A stretch of DNA of 37,054 nucleotides from Methylococcales bacterium (lineage in GTDB: Bacteria > Pseudomonadota > Gammaproteobacteria > Methylococcales > Methylomonadaceae), in contig JAGLDH010000058.1 of the NCBI GenBank assembly GCA_023145835.1, forward strand, positions 1 to 37,054, in the 5' to 3' direction. The notes below the pieces were generated by a model. That model did not search any database. It saw nothing but the letters and a program-made list of their open reading frames with translations, and was not told the origin of the DNA. Below, piece after piece: positions 17,311 through 24,863 of this stretch. The translations under genes were made by a program, and so were the position numbers. Position 1 is the first letter of the stretch. Each line of letters opens with the position of its first letter.

Positions 17311-18123
17311 ATGGATACTTTTCTACAAGCAACCATCATGTCTTTTCGAGAAGGTCTGGAAGGGTTTTTAATTGTCACCCTCTTGCTAAAGTTTCTTGAT
17401 AAAACAGATAACACCCCCCTAAAAAAACAAGTTTGGCATGGGGTATTCGCAGGCATACTGACTTCCATTATTTTAGGCCTGATATTAACGAGCATTTCAT
17501 CTTATATCGGCGGCCTAAAAACAACGGCAAAATTATGGGAAAGCGTGGGTGGAATTATTGCTGTCATACTTGTCACCACCTTTGTTATATGGATGATACA
17601 GCATGGAAGCAAAATTAAAGATCACCTAGAACTTAAAGCCGCCGAGCATTTAACAAGTCGTGGTGTCATGCTATTGTCATTATTTATGATCGCCAGAGAA
17701 GGTACAGAAATAGCTATCTTTTCATTTGCAGGAAAATATTCTGTAACACCTATTATTCTTGGCTTATCTATTTCTATCGTCTTAGTGTTACTCATTAATT
17801 ATTCGCTTATCAGAGTTAACCTAAAAACCATCTTTGTAATTACTCTCGCTTACTTGGTCATTCAAGCGGGGTATTTGTTTGGCTATAGTCTTCACGAAGG
17901 GTTATCAGCTGCAAAAAATTTAGGTTGGCTTCAAGCTGACAATCCCATTTTTAGTCAAGCCTTTAACCTGTCAAAAACAGTGTTTAACCATAAAAACGGC
18001 ATGTTTGGCTTACCGCTTAATGTTACGTTAGGCTGGTATTCAAAACCCGAATGGATACAATTAATTATGCAATATAGCTATACTTTTTTATTGTTTAGTT
18101 ATTGGCATAAAAGAAAAGACTAA
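17311..18123 (+). CDS. efeU: FTR1/EfeU family iron permease
   Basis: The product is 270 residues with about seven membrane helices. It carries the two REGxE iron-passage motifs of FTR1 proteins: FREGLEG (12-18) in helix 1 and AREGTE (128-133) in helix 4. EfeU-type permeases move iron across the inner membrane, with an oxidation step often coupled in the periplasm. Here the coupled partners would be the EfeO-like imelysin and the dihaem protein upstream. No EfeB-type peroxidase gene is in the window. The symbol is given by family, not by a tested function. Confidence 0.9.
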   Translation: MDTFLQATIMSFREGLEGFLIVTLLLKFLDKTDNTPLKKQVWHGVFAGILTSIILGLILTSISSYIGGLKTTAKLWESVGGIIAVILVTTFVIWMIQHGSKIKDHLELKAAEHLTSRGVMLLSLFMIAREGTEIAIFSFAGKYSVTPIILGLSISIVLVLLINYSLIRVNLKTIFVITLAYLVIQAGYLFGYSLHEGLSAAKNLGWLQADNPIFSQAFNLSKTVFNHKNGMFGLPLNVTLGWYSKPEWIQLIMQYSYTFLLFSYWHKRKD

Positions 18124-18137
18124 ATATAATGTAATCA

Positions 18138-18186
18138 ATGGGTCCCTCTATTAATTTTACATTTATCAATTAATAGAGGAACCCAT
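18138..18186. terminator. Long inverted repeat between convergent FTR1 and bacterioferritin genes
   Basis: ATGGGTCCCTCTATTAATT pairs with AATTAATAGAGGAACCCAT across an 11-base loop, with one mismatch region. It sits between two gene ends that face each other, so it likely ends transcription from one or both sides. There is no strong T-run directly after the stem. Confidence 0.6.
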
Positions 18187-18267
18187 ATGTTCCCTTTTCG
18201 AAGATGGAAACATATATTCACCTACCCGACAAAATACTAAAGCTATTAATCTCACAATATGTAGATT

Positions 18268-18744
18268 CTAATTTTTACACATTTGCGTCTGTAAATAGTT
18301 TTCCAACCCAATTTTTTCAATCAACCCTAATTGCTTTTCTAACCAATAGGTATGGTCTTCCTCTGTATCTTTAAGAAGTACTTCAAGAATTTCTCGTGTG
18401 TGGTAATCTTGCTCTTTTTCAGCAATTTTAATCGCCTCTTTTAAAGCTGAAGCTACCTCTAATTCAAGCTTTAAGTCATTCTTCAGCATGCTAGGTACAT
18501 CACTGCCTATTCGTAATTCATCACGTGATGCTATATCTGGCGTCCCTTCAAAAAAAAGAATTCGTTGAATTAATTCGTCTGCATGCTGTAATTCCTCTTG
18601 GGCTTCATGAGAGATGCGCTCATATAATTTATCAAACCCCCAGTCCTGATACATTCTAGAATGTACAAAGTATTGATCTGCAGCTGAAAGTTCACCTGTC
18701 AACAATGAATTTAAAACCTTAATAATTTTTTTATTACCACGCAT
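18268..18744 (-). CDS. bfr: Bacterioferritin, ferroxidase-type subunit lacking the haem-ligand Met
   Basis: The product is 158 residues and lines up with E. coli Bfr without gaps to about residue 120. The ferroxidase ligands are kept: Glu18, Glu51, His54, Glu94, and Glu128/His131 (E. coli 127/130, shifted by one inserted residue). Position 52, the Met that binds the intersubunit haem, is Leu. This subunit should oxidise and store iron but cannot bind haem on its own. It has a good GGTGGGGAAG ribosome site, 15 nt after the stop of the other bacterioferritin gene, so both are made together and likely co-assemble. Confidence 0.92.
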   Translation of the reverse strand: MRGNKKIIKVLNSLLTGELSAADQYFVHSRMYQDWGFDKLYERISHEAQEELQHADELIQRILFFEGTPDIASRDELRIGSDVPSMLKNDLKLELEVASALKEAIKIAEKEQDYHTREILEVLLKDTEEDHTYWLEKQLGLIEKIGLENYLQTQMCKN

Positions 18745-18759
18745 TTTTCTTCCCCACCT

Positions 18760-19224
18760 TTAAATTATTTTTTGTAGATAATTTTGTAACCCCGTTTTAT
18801 CTATCAGAGTAACCTGAGTTTCAAGCCAATCAATATGCTCTTCTACCTCTTCAAGAATTTCATTAAGTAATTCCCGTGTCACATAGTCTTGCTCTGCCTC
18901 ACAGTCTGTAATAGCGGCTATCAAATCTTTTTGACAAACAGCTCTGAACTGCATATCCCCATTAAAAATTTCTGGTACATCCTCACCAATACATAATTTT
19001 CCAAGGTCTTGTAAGTTGGGTAACCCTTCTAAAAATAGTATTCGTTCTATTAGCTTATCTGCTGATTTCATCGATTTAATGGAGGCTTTATATTCTTTAT
19101 CATTAAGGGTTTCTAGCCCCCAATGTCTAGCCATACGTGCATGAAGAAAAAACTGATTAATGGCAGTCAATTCATTTTTTAAAATCTGATTAAGCTTTTT
19201 TTTTATTTTTGGAATACCTTTCAT
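18760..19224 (-). CDS. bfr: Bacterioferritin, haem-type subunit with degenerate ferroxidase site
   Basis: The product is 154 residues and aligns with E. coli Bfr over its length. Met52, the haem ligand, is kept. Four ferroxidase ligands are lost: Glu51 to Ser, His54 to Ser, Glu94 to Arg and Glu127 to Val; only Glu18 and His130 remain. It should therefore bind haem and take part in iron release but not oxidise iron. It is the first gene of a two-gene operon with the ferroxidase-type subunit. Similar paired subunits have been described in other bacteria, where they form mixed 24-mers. The promoter lies in the region shared with bfd. Confidence 0.92.
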   Translation of the reverse strand: MKGIPKIKKKLNQILKNELTAINQFFLHARMARHWGLETLNDKEYKASIKSMKSADKLIERILFLEGLPNLQDLGKLCIGEDVPEIFNGDMQFRAVCQKDLIAAITDCEAEQDYVTRELLNEILEEVEEHIDWLETQVTLIDKTGLQNYLQKII

Positions 19225-19304
19225 AATGTGACCCAGTTCTCATTTTAAAAAAAATATACTAGACTAATAATGACCATTGTCAATTATAAGTTATTGAATA
19301 TAAA

Positions 19305-19319
19305 TGAGAATTGTTGTTA
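19305..19319 (-). promoter_or_regulatory. Possible weaker Fur site upstream of the bacterioferritin operon
   Basis: TGAGAATTGTTGTTA matches 10 of 14 positions of the 7-1-7 Fur motif TGATAAT-N-ATTATCA. It lies about 80 bp upstream of the bacterioferritin start. It is a weak match, mentioned because a much better site sits nearby on the bfd side. Confidence 0.3.
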
Positions 19320-19377
19320 TTTAAAACATATATTCCAAGTAATTCCGTAAAGCATTGATTTATTTATCAACTACTAT

Positions 19378-19392
19378 TGATAATGATTCTCA
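19378..19392. promoter_or_regulatory. Fur box upstream of bfd-fur
   Basis: TGATAATGATTCTCA matches 13 of 14 positions of the 7-1-7 Fur motif. The 19-mer starting at 19379 matches 16 of 19 of the classic Fur box. It is 41 bp before the Bfd start, so it can give iron-dependent repression of bfd and autoregulation of fur. Confidence 0.8.
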
Positions 19393-19433
19393 ATATCATT
19401 TATAATAGTAATATATTATTCTGGAGTACCGCC

Positions 19434-19628
19434 ATGTATGTTTGTATTTGTAATGAAGTAACTGATAAAGCTATTAAACACGCAACTGATTCAGGTATTA
19501 GTTCTATGAAAGATTTACAAAATTCATTAAATGTAGGTACTTCCTGCGGTCGCTGCAGTTCTTGTGCAAAAAAACTACTAAAAGAATACCTGTCTTCAAC
19601 AGTCACTATGGAATTAAACGCTATATAG
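19434..19628 (+). CDS. bfd: Bacterioferritin-associated [2Fe-2S] ferredoxin
   Basis: Starting at the ATG at 19434, preceded by CTGGAG, the product is 64 residues. An upstream in-frame ATG would add an unrelated leader. It has the CxC-CxxC cluster ligands Cys4, Cys6, Cys38 and Cys41. Bfd docks on bacterioferritin at the haem and passes electrons inward to reduce and free stored iron under iron starvation. This fits its Fur box, its place beside the bacterioferritin genes, and the haem-binding subunit encoded there. It is 8 nt before fur. Confidence 0.95.
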   Translation: MYVCICNEVTDKAIKHATDSGISSMKDLQNSLNVGTSCGRCSSCAKKLLKEYLSSTVTMELNAI

Positions 19629-19636
19629 AGCAAGGA

Positions 19637-20056
19637 ATGAAATTGGAAACTAATAATTTAAAAGATGTCGGTCTAAAAGTAACAATACCACGGGTTAAAA
19701 TACTGAAAATTTTAGAACAAGAAACGAATAATAAACATTTTTCTGCTGAAAACATATTTAATATTTTGTTAGATGACGGTGACGATATAGGATTAGCGAC
19801 TGTTTACCGCGTCTTAACTCAATTTGAAACAGCAGGTTTAGTTATTCGCCATCATTTTGAATCAGAAAATTCTGTGTTTGAACTAAATAACGGTAAACAT
19901 CATGATCACATTGTTTGCATAAAATGTGGAAAAGTGGAAGAATTTTTTGATGATATTGTTGAAATTCGCCAACAAAAAATAGCTAAAAGGCTAGGTTATA
20001 TATTAACTGAACATCACTTGAATTTATATGGCTTATGCTCATCCTGTAAAAATTAG
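19637..20056 (+). CDS. fur: Fur: ferric uptake regulator
   Basis: From the ATG at 19637 (AAGGA just upstream) the product is 139 residues. The winged-helix DNA-binding part includes GLKVTIPRVKIL and the recognition helix region GLATVYRVLTQFE. The dimerisation part has HHDHIVCIKCGKVEEF with metal-site His and Cys residues and a C-terminal CSSC zinc pair. It is the second gene of a bfd-fur operon, which means it responds to its own Fur box. It likely controls the bacterioferritin, Ni-SOD and perhaps ftnA genes in this window through the sites noted. Confidence 0.96.
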   Translation: MKLETNNLKDVGLKVTIPRVKILKILEQETNNKHFSAENIFNILLDDGDDIGLATVYRVLTQFETAGLVIRHHFESENSVFELNNGKHHDHIVCIKCGKVEEFFDDIVEIRQQKIAKRLGYILTEHHLNLYGLCSSCKN

Positions 20057-20192
20057 CCAGTTGAGATTACTGCTTTTTACACACTAAAAACTGAAGTACC
20101 CACTAATTTGACAAGCTCATACTCTATAGCTTTTTATAGCATAAAATATATCATTACTTTTTAAGTTTATAGGGTTCTTTTTAAGAAAAAAA

Positions 20193-20729
20193 CTAAGATA
20201 GCTCTGCCTGCCAATTATCAACACCCAGCTCAACCTTTAACTGCTCAAGCCAGGTTTTAATTCTACTTTCTGTTAATTCAGACTGTCTATCTTCATCTAA
20301 TGTTAAACCTATAAAGGTTTTTTCATCAATAAGCGCTTTAGATTCAGTAAATTCATAACCATCAGATGACCAATGCCCGATAATAGTTGCTCCAGACCCT
20401 TGAGCTTTTGCAGCTAACACTGCAATCGCATCACAAAAAAATTCGCCCCAGTCTTCTTGGTCACCCAGACCATAAACGGCAACTTTACACCCCGTTAAAT
20501 TTACTTTTTCTAACTCATCTAGTTTATCGGCCCATTCATTTTGAACCTCTCCGTCATACCAAGTGGGAACACCAAGAATAATAAACTCATATTGTGCTAT
20601 CGTTTCAGGTAAATCAATAGTAAAGACCTCATGAATATCCAAGTTATCTTGACCTATCTCTTCCTGAATCATCTCAGCAACTGATTCTGTATTTCCTGTA
20701 TCACTGCTATAAAACAACCCTATTTTCAT
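20193..20729 (-). CDS. fldA: Flavodoxin (long-chain, FldA type)
   Basis: The product is 178 residues with the FMN phosphate loop SSDTGNTE (8-15), the tryptophan-containing loop PTWYDGE and the GLGDQEDWGEFFCDA stretch around the flavin. The length fits the long-chain type with the extra loop. Flavodoxin is a one-electron carrier that replaces ferredoxin when iron is short. It converges with fur across a 136-bp gap that shows no other feature, and follows a small Cys protein gene by 10 nt. Confidence 0.96.
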   Translation of the reverse strand: MKIGLFYSSDTGNTESVAEMIQEEIGQDNLDIHEVFTIDLPETIAQYEFIILGVPTWYDGEVQNEWADKLDELEKVNLTGCKVAVYGLGDQEDWGEFFCDAIAVLAAKAQGSGATIIGHWSSDGYEFTESKALIDEKTFIGLTLDEDRQSELTESRIKTWLEQLKVELGVDNWQAELS

Positions 20730-20739
20730 ACTATTTTTT

Positions 20740-20979
20740 TTAATGTAAATGGTTTAACTTAACTACTTTTTTGCCTTGTTGCTTGGGAGCTAATTTTTCT
20801 CTCAATATTTGGGCTGATTTATTAAAAGAATTAGTTATTTCAAGAAATTGATGCGTTTCAAATTGAAATAAAATGCGTCCCGGTAGACTAAGGTTGATAA
20901 TTTTACATTCCATGCATACTGATAACTGACAATATTTTGATGAAATTAAAGGCTCGACAGGACACGGCTTTTTTGACAT
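20740..20979 (-). CDS. Small cysteine-containing protein upstream of flavodoxin
   Basis: The product is 79 residues. Four Cys residues lie near the N terminus (Cys6, Cys17, Cys22, Cys25, the last three within YCQLSVCMECK). The C-terminal half is basic with a His at the end (KLNHLH). There is no signal peptide. It starts just 10 nt before flavodoxin's start and so is probably co-transcribed. I do not recognise the family. The Cys spacing could hold a zinc or Fe-S site, but this is only suggested by the pattern. Confidence 0.55.
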   Translation of the reverse strand: MSKKPCPVEPLISSKYCQLSVCMECKIINLSLPGRILFQFETHQFLEITNSFNKSAQILREKLAPKQQGKKVVKLNHLH

Positions 20980-21202
20980 AAGTTTTTGTAAGAATTTATT
21001 TAATGGCTTTAATAGAGTTAAATTTTATATAAAAAAGAAGAGACAAGAGAAACACCGTCACAAAGTGAAATAAACAGTAAATGTAATCTCTTTAATTATG
21101 GTGTACATAGAAGATATTAATCTTCAAGTATAAACCCTGGTATTTTTCAATCGACATCAGTCTTTATATTTAATTATATTTATTTTAAACAGTGTTCTTT
21201 AT

Positions 21203-21415
21203 TCATTCTATTGCTGCACATTGATCATATTCTTGTTCGGCTAGGTGCCAGTCTTGCCTCTCATTTCCCGGGGAAAAACCTCGTGCTTGCGCCTTATAAT
21301 ACGCGGACTCTTCAATCCAATGCTCACGTTCAGCGCCACCTTCAACAATGTCGTGCTTAACTTCTTTTTCAACCTGTTTCTTTATTAAAGTTGTCTTTTC
21401 TTTTCTAATCGCCAT
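21203..21415 (-). CDS. DUF2934 domain protein
   Basis: The product is 70 residues. The C-terminal half, REHWIEESAYYKAQARGFSPGNERQDWHLAEQEYD, is a DUF2934 domain, a small conserved unit (I..AY..A..RG...G....DW..AE.E) with unknown function. The N-terminal half is Lys/Glu-rich. A GGAGAAAT ribosome site precedes the ATG. It is a stand-alone gene. Confidence 0.75.
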   Translation of the reverse strand: MAIRKEKTTLIKKQVEKEVKHDIVEGGAEREHWIEESAYYKAQARGFSPGNERQDWHLAEQEYDQCAAIE

Positions 21416-22025
21416 AGTATTTCTCCTACAATCTATTAATAAAAATAAGTACGTCCATGTATGTAAAACTCCTTATAAGCAGCTATTCGCTACTTGTTTT
21501 GAATGTATATTAAAAGACAAGTTTCCAATTCATAACGTCTTAAAGTTTATGGAGTAAAAGGCTTACTTTTTTCATTTTAATAGACATTCGAGAAAGCTTT
21601 AACCAATCCTCTCATTCATTCCTAAGTGATAAAAGGAAAGGATATAAGCAAAGAAAAAAATAAAAGAATAGTTAAAGTTTAACTCATTATCAAAAACATA
21701 CTTTAACCAGGAAAAGCACGTATCTGACTTTTGCAATCCTTTGCCACTCAAAAGCTTGTTATCTGTCACATTACGATAACATTACATTTTTTAATATAAA
21801 CTTTTGAAACAGCATCCTACTATTTCTTATGTAAGTTAAAGATTGAATCCTTCACAACCTAGAGGGCTAGAAAAGACTGTTTAGACATCCAGCTCTTTAA
21901 TTACATAAATTTATGCTAAAACAACCGCATAAATTCTTTGTTACCCCCTTTTTATAGATCGTCGCTATAACCTGTCGCTTAAAAACAGAAAAAGTTTAAA
22001 AAGATAACTTGGAACAAATACTAAT

Positions 22026-22044
22026 ACGAATGATTATCATTTGC
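22026..22044. promoter_or_regulatory. Fur-like site, distal to the Ni-SOD cluster
   Basis: The core AATGATTATCATT differs by one base from the centre of the Fur 19-mer (AATGATAATCATT). The whole site matches 13 of 19. Sixteen bases around it (TAATACGAATGATTAT) are repeated in inverse orientation upstream of ftnA. Confidence 0.55.
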
Positions 22045-22153
22045 AAGAATTATTTATTTTTATTGTTCCCTCCTCTACGGCTACTTTCTATCTAGATAAA
22101 AAGAAAAACTCTAAAATAAGAAATAAAATATAATTTATTATTGCAAATCTACA

Positions 22154-22168
22154 TGATAATCATTATCA
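22154..22168. promoter_or_regulatory. Perfect Fur box upstream of the TPR-hupE-sodN-sodX genes
   Basis: TGATAATCATTATCA is a full match to the 7-1-7 Fur motif and a perfect palindrome. It lies 85 bp before the start of the TPR-like gene. It should place the downstream genes under iron repression, which makes sense for a nickel SOD used when iron is short. Confidence 0.88.
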
Positions 22169-22252
22169 TTAAGATAAACAGGGTTAGTATTCCTAAGAAA
22201 TTATACTGCTTCAAAATAAATCTGAAAAAACACTTTAATTTGAGGAGGGTCT

Positions 22253-22726
22253 ATGAGCCACCAAAAACAATACGATGACAACCAATGGAAAGTACAAATA
22301 AAATTAGCTAACAGCATATTTTCTGAAGGAAATGTTGACACTTCAATTCAGCATTATCAATCAGCATTAATTATTGCCAAAAAACTATTTACTGAGTTTC
22401 AAAGCAGGGAGCCTTTACCTGAAACTTTAACCCATTCCTTAGTAATTTCCTATTTGAATATTTCTTCTTGCTGGGCAGCACAAAACAAAAAAAAGGAACA
22501 AATACTCTGCTTAATTGAAGCCTATGATTTTTTAAAAGTCATACTAGATAATCAATTAACATCACAGAGTCTAAGCCATCAAGTATTTGATGGTGTTCGC
22601 AAAATTTATCTAGAGCTTTGTCTTTGTTTTAAAGAGATTGAAGCTCATGAAATTCTTTATAAAACAGAACAAGCATTTACTGAGCTATCACTGCTCCATC
22701 AATTAAGATCATGCATTGTTCATTAA
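22253..22726 (+). CDS. TPR-like small protein at the head of the Ni-SOD cluster
   Basis: The product is 157 residues, all helical in character. ANSIFSEGNVDTSIQHYQSALIIAKKLF and the later NISSCWAAQNKKKEQILCLIEAYDFLK resemble tetratricopeptide helices, so it is probably a protein-binding scaffold. There is no signal peptide. A strong GAGGAGGG ribosome site and the perfect Fur box 85 bp upstream suggest it is made under iron limitation. It lies 35 nt before hupE. A role in nickel or SOD maturation is possible from position only. Confidence 0.65.
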   Translation: MSHQKQYDDNQWKVQIKLANSIFSEGNVDTSIQHYQSALIIAKKLFTEFQSREPLPETLTHSLVISYLNISSCWAAQNKKKEQILCLIEAYDFLKVILDNQLTSQSLSHQVFDGVRKIYLELCLCFKEIEAHEILYKTEQAFTELSLLHQLRSCIVH

Positions 22727-22761
22727 TCAAAACTATATAATCACTTTTATTATTCAAATTT

Positions 22762-23331
22762 ATGAAAAATTTAACGATAAAAACCATCTTACTACTCCTA
22801 TTTACTCCCATATGTGAAGCACATGCGGGAGTGTCAATAAACAACGGCTTGTTACAGGGTTTTTTGCACCCACTAACAGGCTTTGACCATTTATTTACTA
22901 TCATTGCTTTTGGCATGTTGGCCTCAAGACAAAATCAAACTGAAAAATTAGTTCTTCCCTTTGTTTTTCTTTGCTCCATGATCATTGGGTTTTGTATTTC
23001 AATGTCTAACCTACCCTTAGGAATATCTGAAAAAATCATTGCAACTTCAATGATCATGTTTGGTATTTGGCTAGGTTTTGATAATCAAGTTAACAACCGA
23101 TTATTATTAATCATTGTCTCTTGCTCTTCTATTGCACATGGGTATGCACATGGTATAGAAATGACCGGCTCTCCTATGCATTATTTCTCTGGATTTATAT
23201 CCTCTGCATTTTTGTTGATGTTAGTGACGCTATTAACCTTCCGATATGCGTCACCAGTTATAAATAAACTTCACTCACTTTTCGGGATGGTTATCGCTGC
23301 CCTGGGTTTATTTTACCTTATACAGGTATAG
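22762..23331 (+). CDS. HupE/UreJ family nickel permease
   Basis: The product is 189 residues with a signal-like first segment ending near EAHAG, then about six helices. The family motif HPLTGFDHL lies at the start of the first core helix, and a second His-rich site is AHGYAHG. HupE/UreJ proteins bring in nickel for hydrogenase or urease. Neither enzyme is encoded here; the next gene is a nickel SOD, so nickel supply for SodN is the natural reading. The gap to sodN is 110 bp. Confidence 0.9.
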   Translation: MKNLTIKTILLLLFTPICEAHAGVSINNGLLQGFLHPLTGFDHLFTIIAFGMLASRQNQTEKLVLPFVFLCSMIIGFCISMSNLPLGISEKIIATSMIMFGIWLGFDNQVNNRLLLIIVSCSSIAHGYAHGIEMTGSPMHYFSGFISSAFLLMLVTLLTFRYASPVINKLHSLFGMVIAALGLFYLIQV

Positions 23332-23441
23332 GGTTTTGGCACTAAACAGGCTATTAATTTTTCTTATATTTCTATCCATTTTAGATGTAATGGCTTATAC
23401 GTTAGCTATATCTTAATTGTCAAAAGTCCAAGGAGACTCCA

Positions 23442-23951
23442 ATGCTATATAAACTAGTTCAATCACTAGACACAAAATTTAACTTCCCTACAGCATCAGC
23501 ACATTGTGATATTCCCTGTAAAATTTATGATCCAATCGTTGCTCAAATATCTGCATTAACCATGCTTCGAATGGTTGATTTAATTGAAGAGCATGAACAG
23601 TCGGATATCGCAAACCATGCTAATAACTTTAATACATTAACTCGTTTTGTTACACAAAAAGAAGAGCATGGTATAAAACTAAAACAAGAGATACAGACAA
23701 TTTGGGGGGACTATATCAAACAACCTCAACTAGATATGTTTCCTAATCTACATGCATTGACCCATAGCATTATGTTGAAAGCCTCTTATTGTAAACAACA
23801 AGTTGATAGACCTGCGACACTCGAATTATTAAATCTAGTTAACGAATTTGCTGAATTTTTTTGGGAAAGCAAAGGAATATCGACAACTAAATCTATTTGT
23901 CCTTATCCACCAGCAGAAAAGGTTGTTTATCCAAATTTGAAACAAAACTGA
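23442..23951 (+). CDS. sodN: Nickel superoxide dismutase precursor
   Basis: The product is 169 residues. The nickel hook HCDIPCKIYDP follows a 20-residue leader, so the mature enzyme should start at His21. The ligands are then His1, Cys2 and Cys6 of the mature chain, followed by the four-helix bundle. The standard hook is HCDLPCGVYDP; here Gly7 is Lys and Val is Ile, small changes outside the ligands. The leader is removed by the protease encoded directly downstream. AAGGAG lies 7 nt before the ATG. Ni-SOD disposes of superoxide in the cytosol without iron, in keeping with the Fur box upstream. Confidence 0.95.
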   Translation: MLYKLVQSLDTKFNFPTASAHCDIPCKIYDPIVAQISALTMLRMVDLIEEHEQSDIANHANNFNTLTRFVTQKEEHGIKLKQEIQTIWGDYIKQPQLDMFPNLHALTHSIMLKASYCKQQVDRPATLELLNLVNEFAEFFWESKGISTTKSICPYPPAEKVVYPNLKQN

Positions 23952-24247
23952 TGTTTTCTATCTTTCGAATAACGGGAACAAGTATGTCTCCCCAGATAAA
24001 TCATGGGGACTATGTCGTGCTTTTATCTAGTGCTCTCTTTAGGCCTTGGCCTGGGATGAAAATAGTCTTCAATCATCCCTCTTACGGTTCAATTTTAAAA
24101 TATCTTGTAAAAATTGACCAAAAGAAAAAAACATTTTCTGCTCAAGGACTAAGTGACCTTAGTATTGATACTAAAAAATTAAAAAACATGCCTCTTTATT
24201 GTATAAAAGGTATCGTTATTTGGCGTTTTTCTAAGAAAACTTATTAG
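23951..24247 (+). CDS. sodX: SodX: Ni-SOD maturation protease (S26 family)
   Basis: Starting at the ATG at 23951, which overlaps the sodN stop by one base (TGATG), the product is 98 residues. A longer frame upstream only overlaps sodN and adds nothing. It has the S26 block ITGTSMSP with catalytic Ser11, GDYVVL after it, and a Lys in SILKYL (Lys50) at the place of the general base. SodX removes the SodN leader to free the N-terminal His that binds nickel. There is no N-terminal membrane anchor, as expected for a cytosolic substrate. Confidence 0.93.
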   Translation: MFSIFRITGTSMSPQINHGDYVVLLSSALFRPWPGMKIVFNHPSYGSILKYLVKIDQKKKTFSAQGLSDLSIDTKKLKNMPLYCIKGIVIWRFSKKTY

Positions 24248-24286
24248 CTTCTTTACCCTGCGGATGTTTCTTAAATAGCTATAAAC

Positions 24287-24301
24287 GCCTCGCACCGAGG
24301 C
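24287..24301 (+). terminator. Small GC-rich hairpin between sodX and the ExbB-like gene
   Basis: GCCTCG-CAC-CGAGGC forms a six-base-pair stem. No T-run follows, so it may be a weak or Rho-assisted stop, or an mRNA processing or stability element that separates the SOD genes from the chelatase genes. Confidence 0.45.
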
Positions 24302-24323
24302 ATCATCACAATGTAATATAACC

Positions 24324-24863
24324 ATGAACTTTTCACTTATAGAAAGCTTGATGTACCAAGCTTCTCACTGGTTTCTCACACCCGTTTTGATCAGTATTAT
24401 ACTGATGTTTTTTTATGCCTGGTTTGTGCTAGGACGTTTTGTTTTCCAAATCATTCAGCGATTTTTGAGTCATTCACACTATCAACATTTAATTAAATCG
24501 AAATCAAAGCAAATACCTCCATTAAATGGCTATACACTTTTTAGTGTAATTGCTATCAACCCGCAAGCAAGCAATGATGAGTTAGATGTTTTTGCGTTAA
24601 CTGAATTAGATACCATGCGTAATATTACACGAGTCGCTCCAATGATGGGCTTAATCGCTACTATGATCCCCATGGGACCCGCTTTAAAATCGTTAGCTGA
24701 TGGCAATGTCCAGAGTATTAGTGAAAACCTGATTGTTGCTTTTGCTGCCATTATTTTTAGCCTTATTTCTGCCTCACTTACCTTTTGGGTTGCTAGTGTT
24801 AAAAAACGCTGGATGGCTCAAGAATTAATTGATGCAGAACCTTTTAGAGAACTAGAAAAATGA
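24324..24863 (+). CDS. MotA/TolQ/ExbB family proton channel protein (HmuU-like context)
   Basis: The product is 179 residues. A first helix spans about 17-42, and the family core APMMGLIATMIPMGPALKSL followed by LIVAFAAIIFSLISASLTFW gives two more. ExbB-like proteins use the proton gradient to drive TonB-type or similar work across the envelope. It overlaps the next gene (ATGA). The trio ExbB-like, DUF2149, CobN-like also forms the distal part of the haem-utilisation operon hmuYRSTUV of Bacteroidota. No TonB or receptor gene is in the window. Confidence 0.85.
   Translation: MNFSLIESLMYQASHWFLTPVLISIILMFFYAWFVLGRFVFQIIQRFLSHSHYQHLIKSKSKQIPPLNGYTLFSVIAINPQASNDELDVFALTELDTMRNITRVAPMMGLIATMIPMGPALKSLADGNVQSISENLIVAFAAIIFSLISASLTFWVASVKKRWMAQELIDAEPFRELEK

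Larger units (their letters stand above)
21416..22252. other. 837-bp gap; Fur-like sites near its right end
   Basis: I see no gene with a believable start and ribosome site on either strand. A hairpin, AATTTATGC/GCATAAATT (21908-21935), is followed at a distance by a T-run. The right part has two Fur-like sites 123 bp apart. The space between them could hold a small Fur-controlled RNA, but no sequence recognisable as such is visible. Confidence 0.5.

Noticed and set aside
19271-19282. TGAC-CATT-GTCA as an operator between bfr and bfd
   Set aside because: The arms are four bases only, which is expected by chance in a region this size.
23335-23416. Short hydrophobic frame between hupE and sodN (LLIFLIFLSILDVMAYTLAIS)
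   Set aside because: It has no ATG, only a TTG with no clear ribosome site, and no recognised family. It could be a decayed HupE-like tail or chance in AT-rich DNA.
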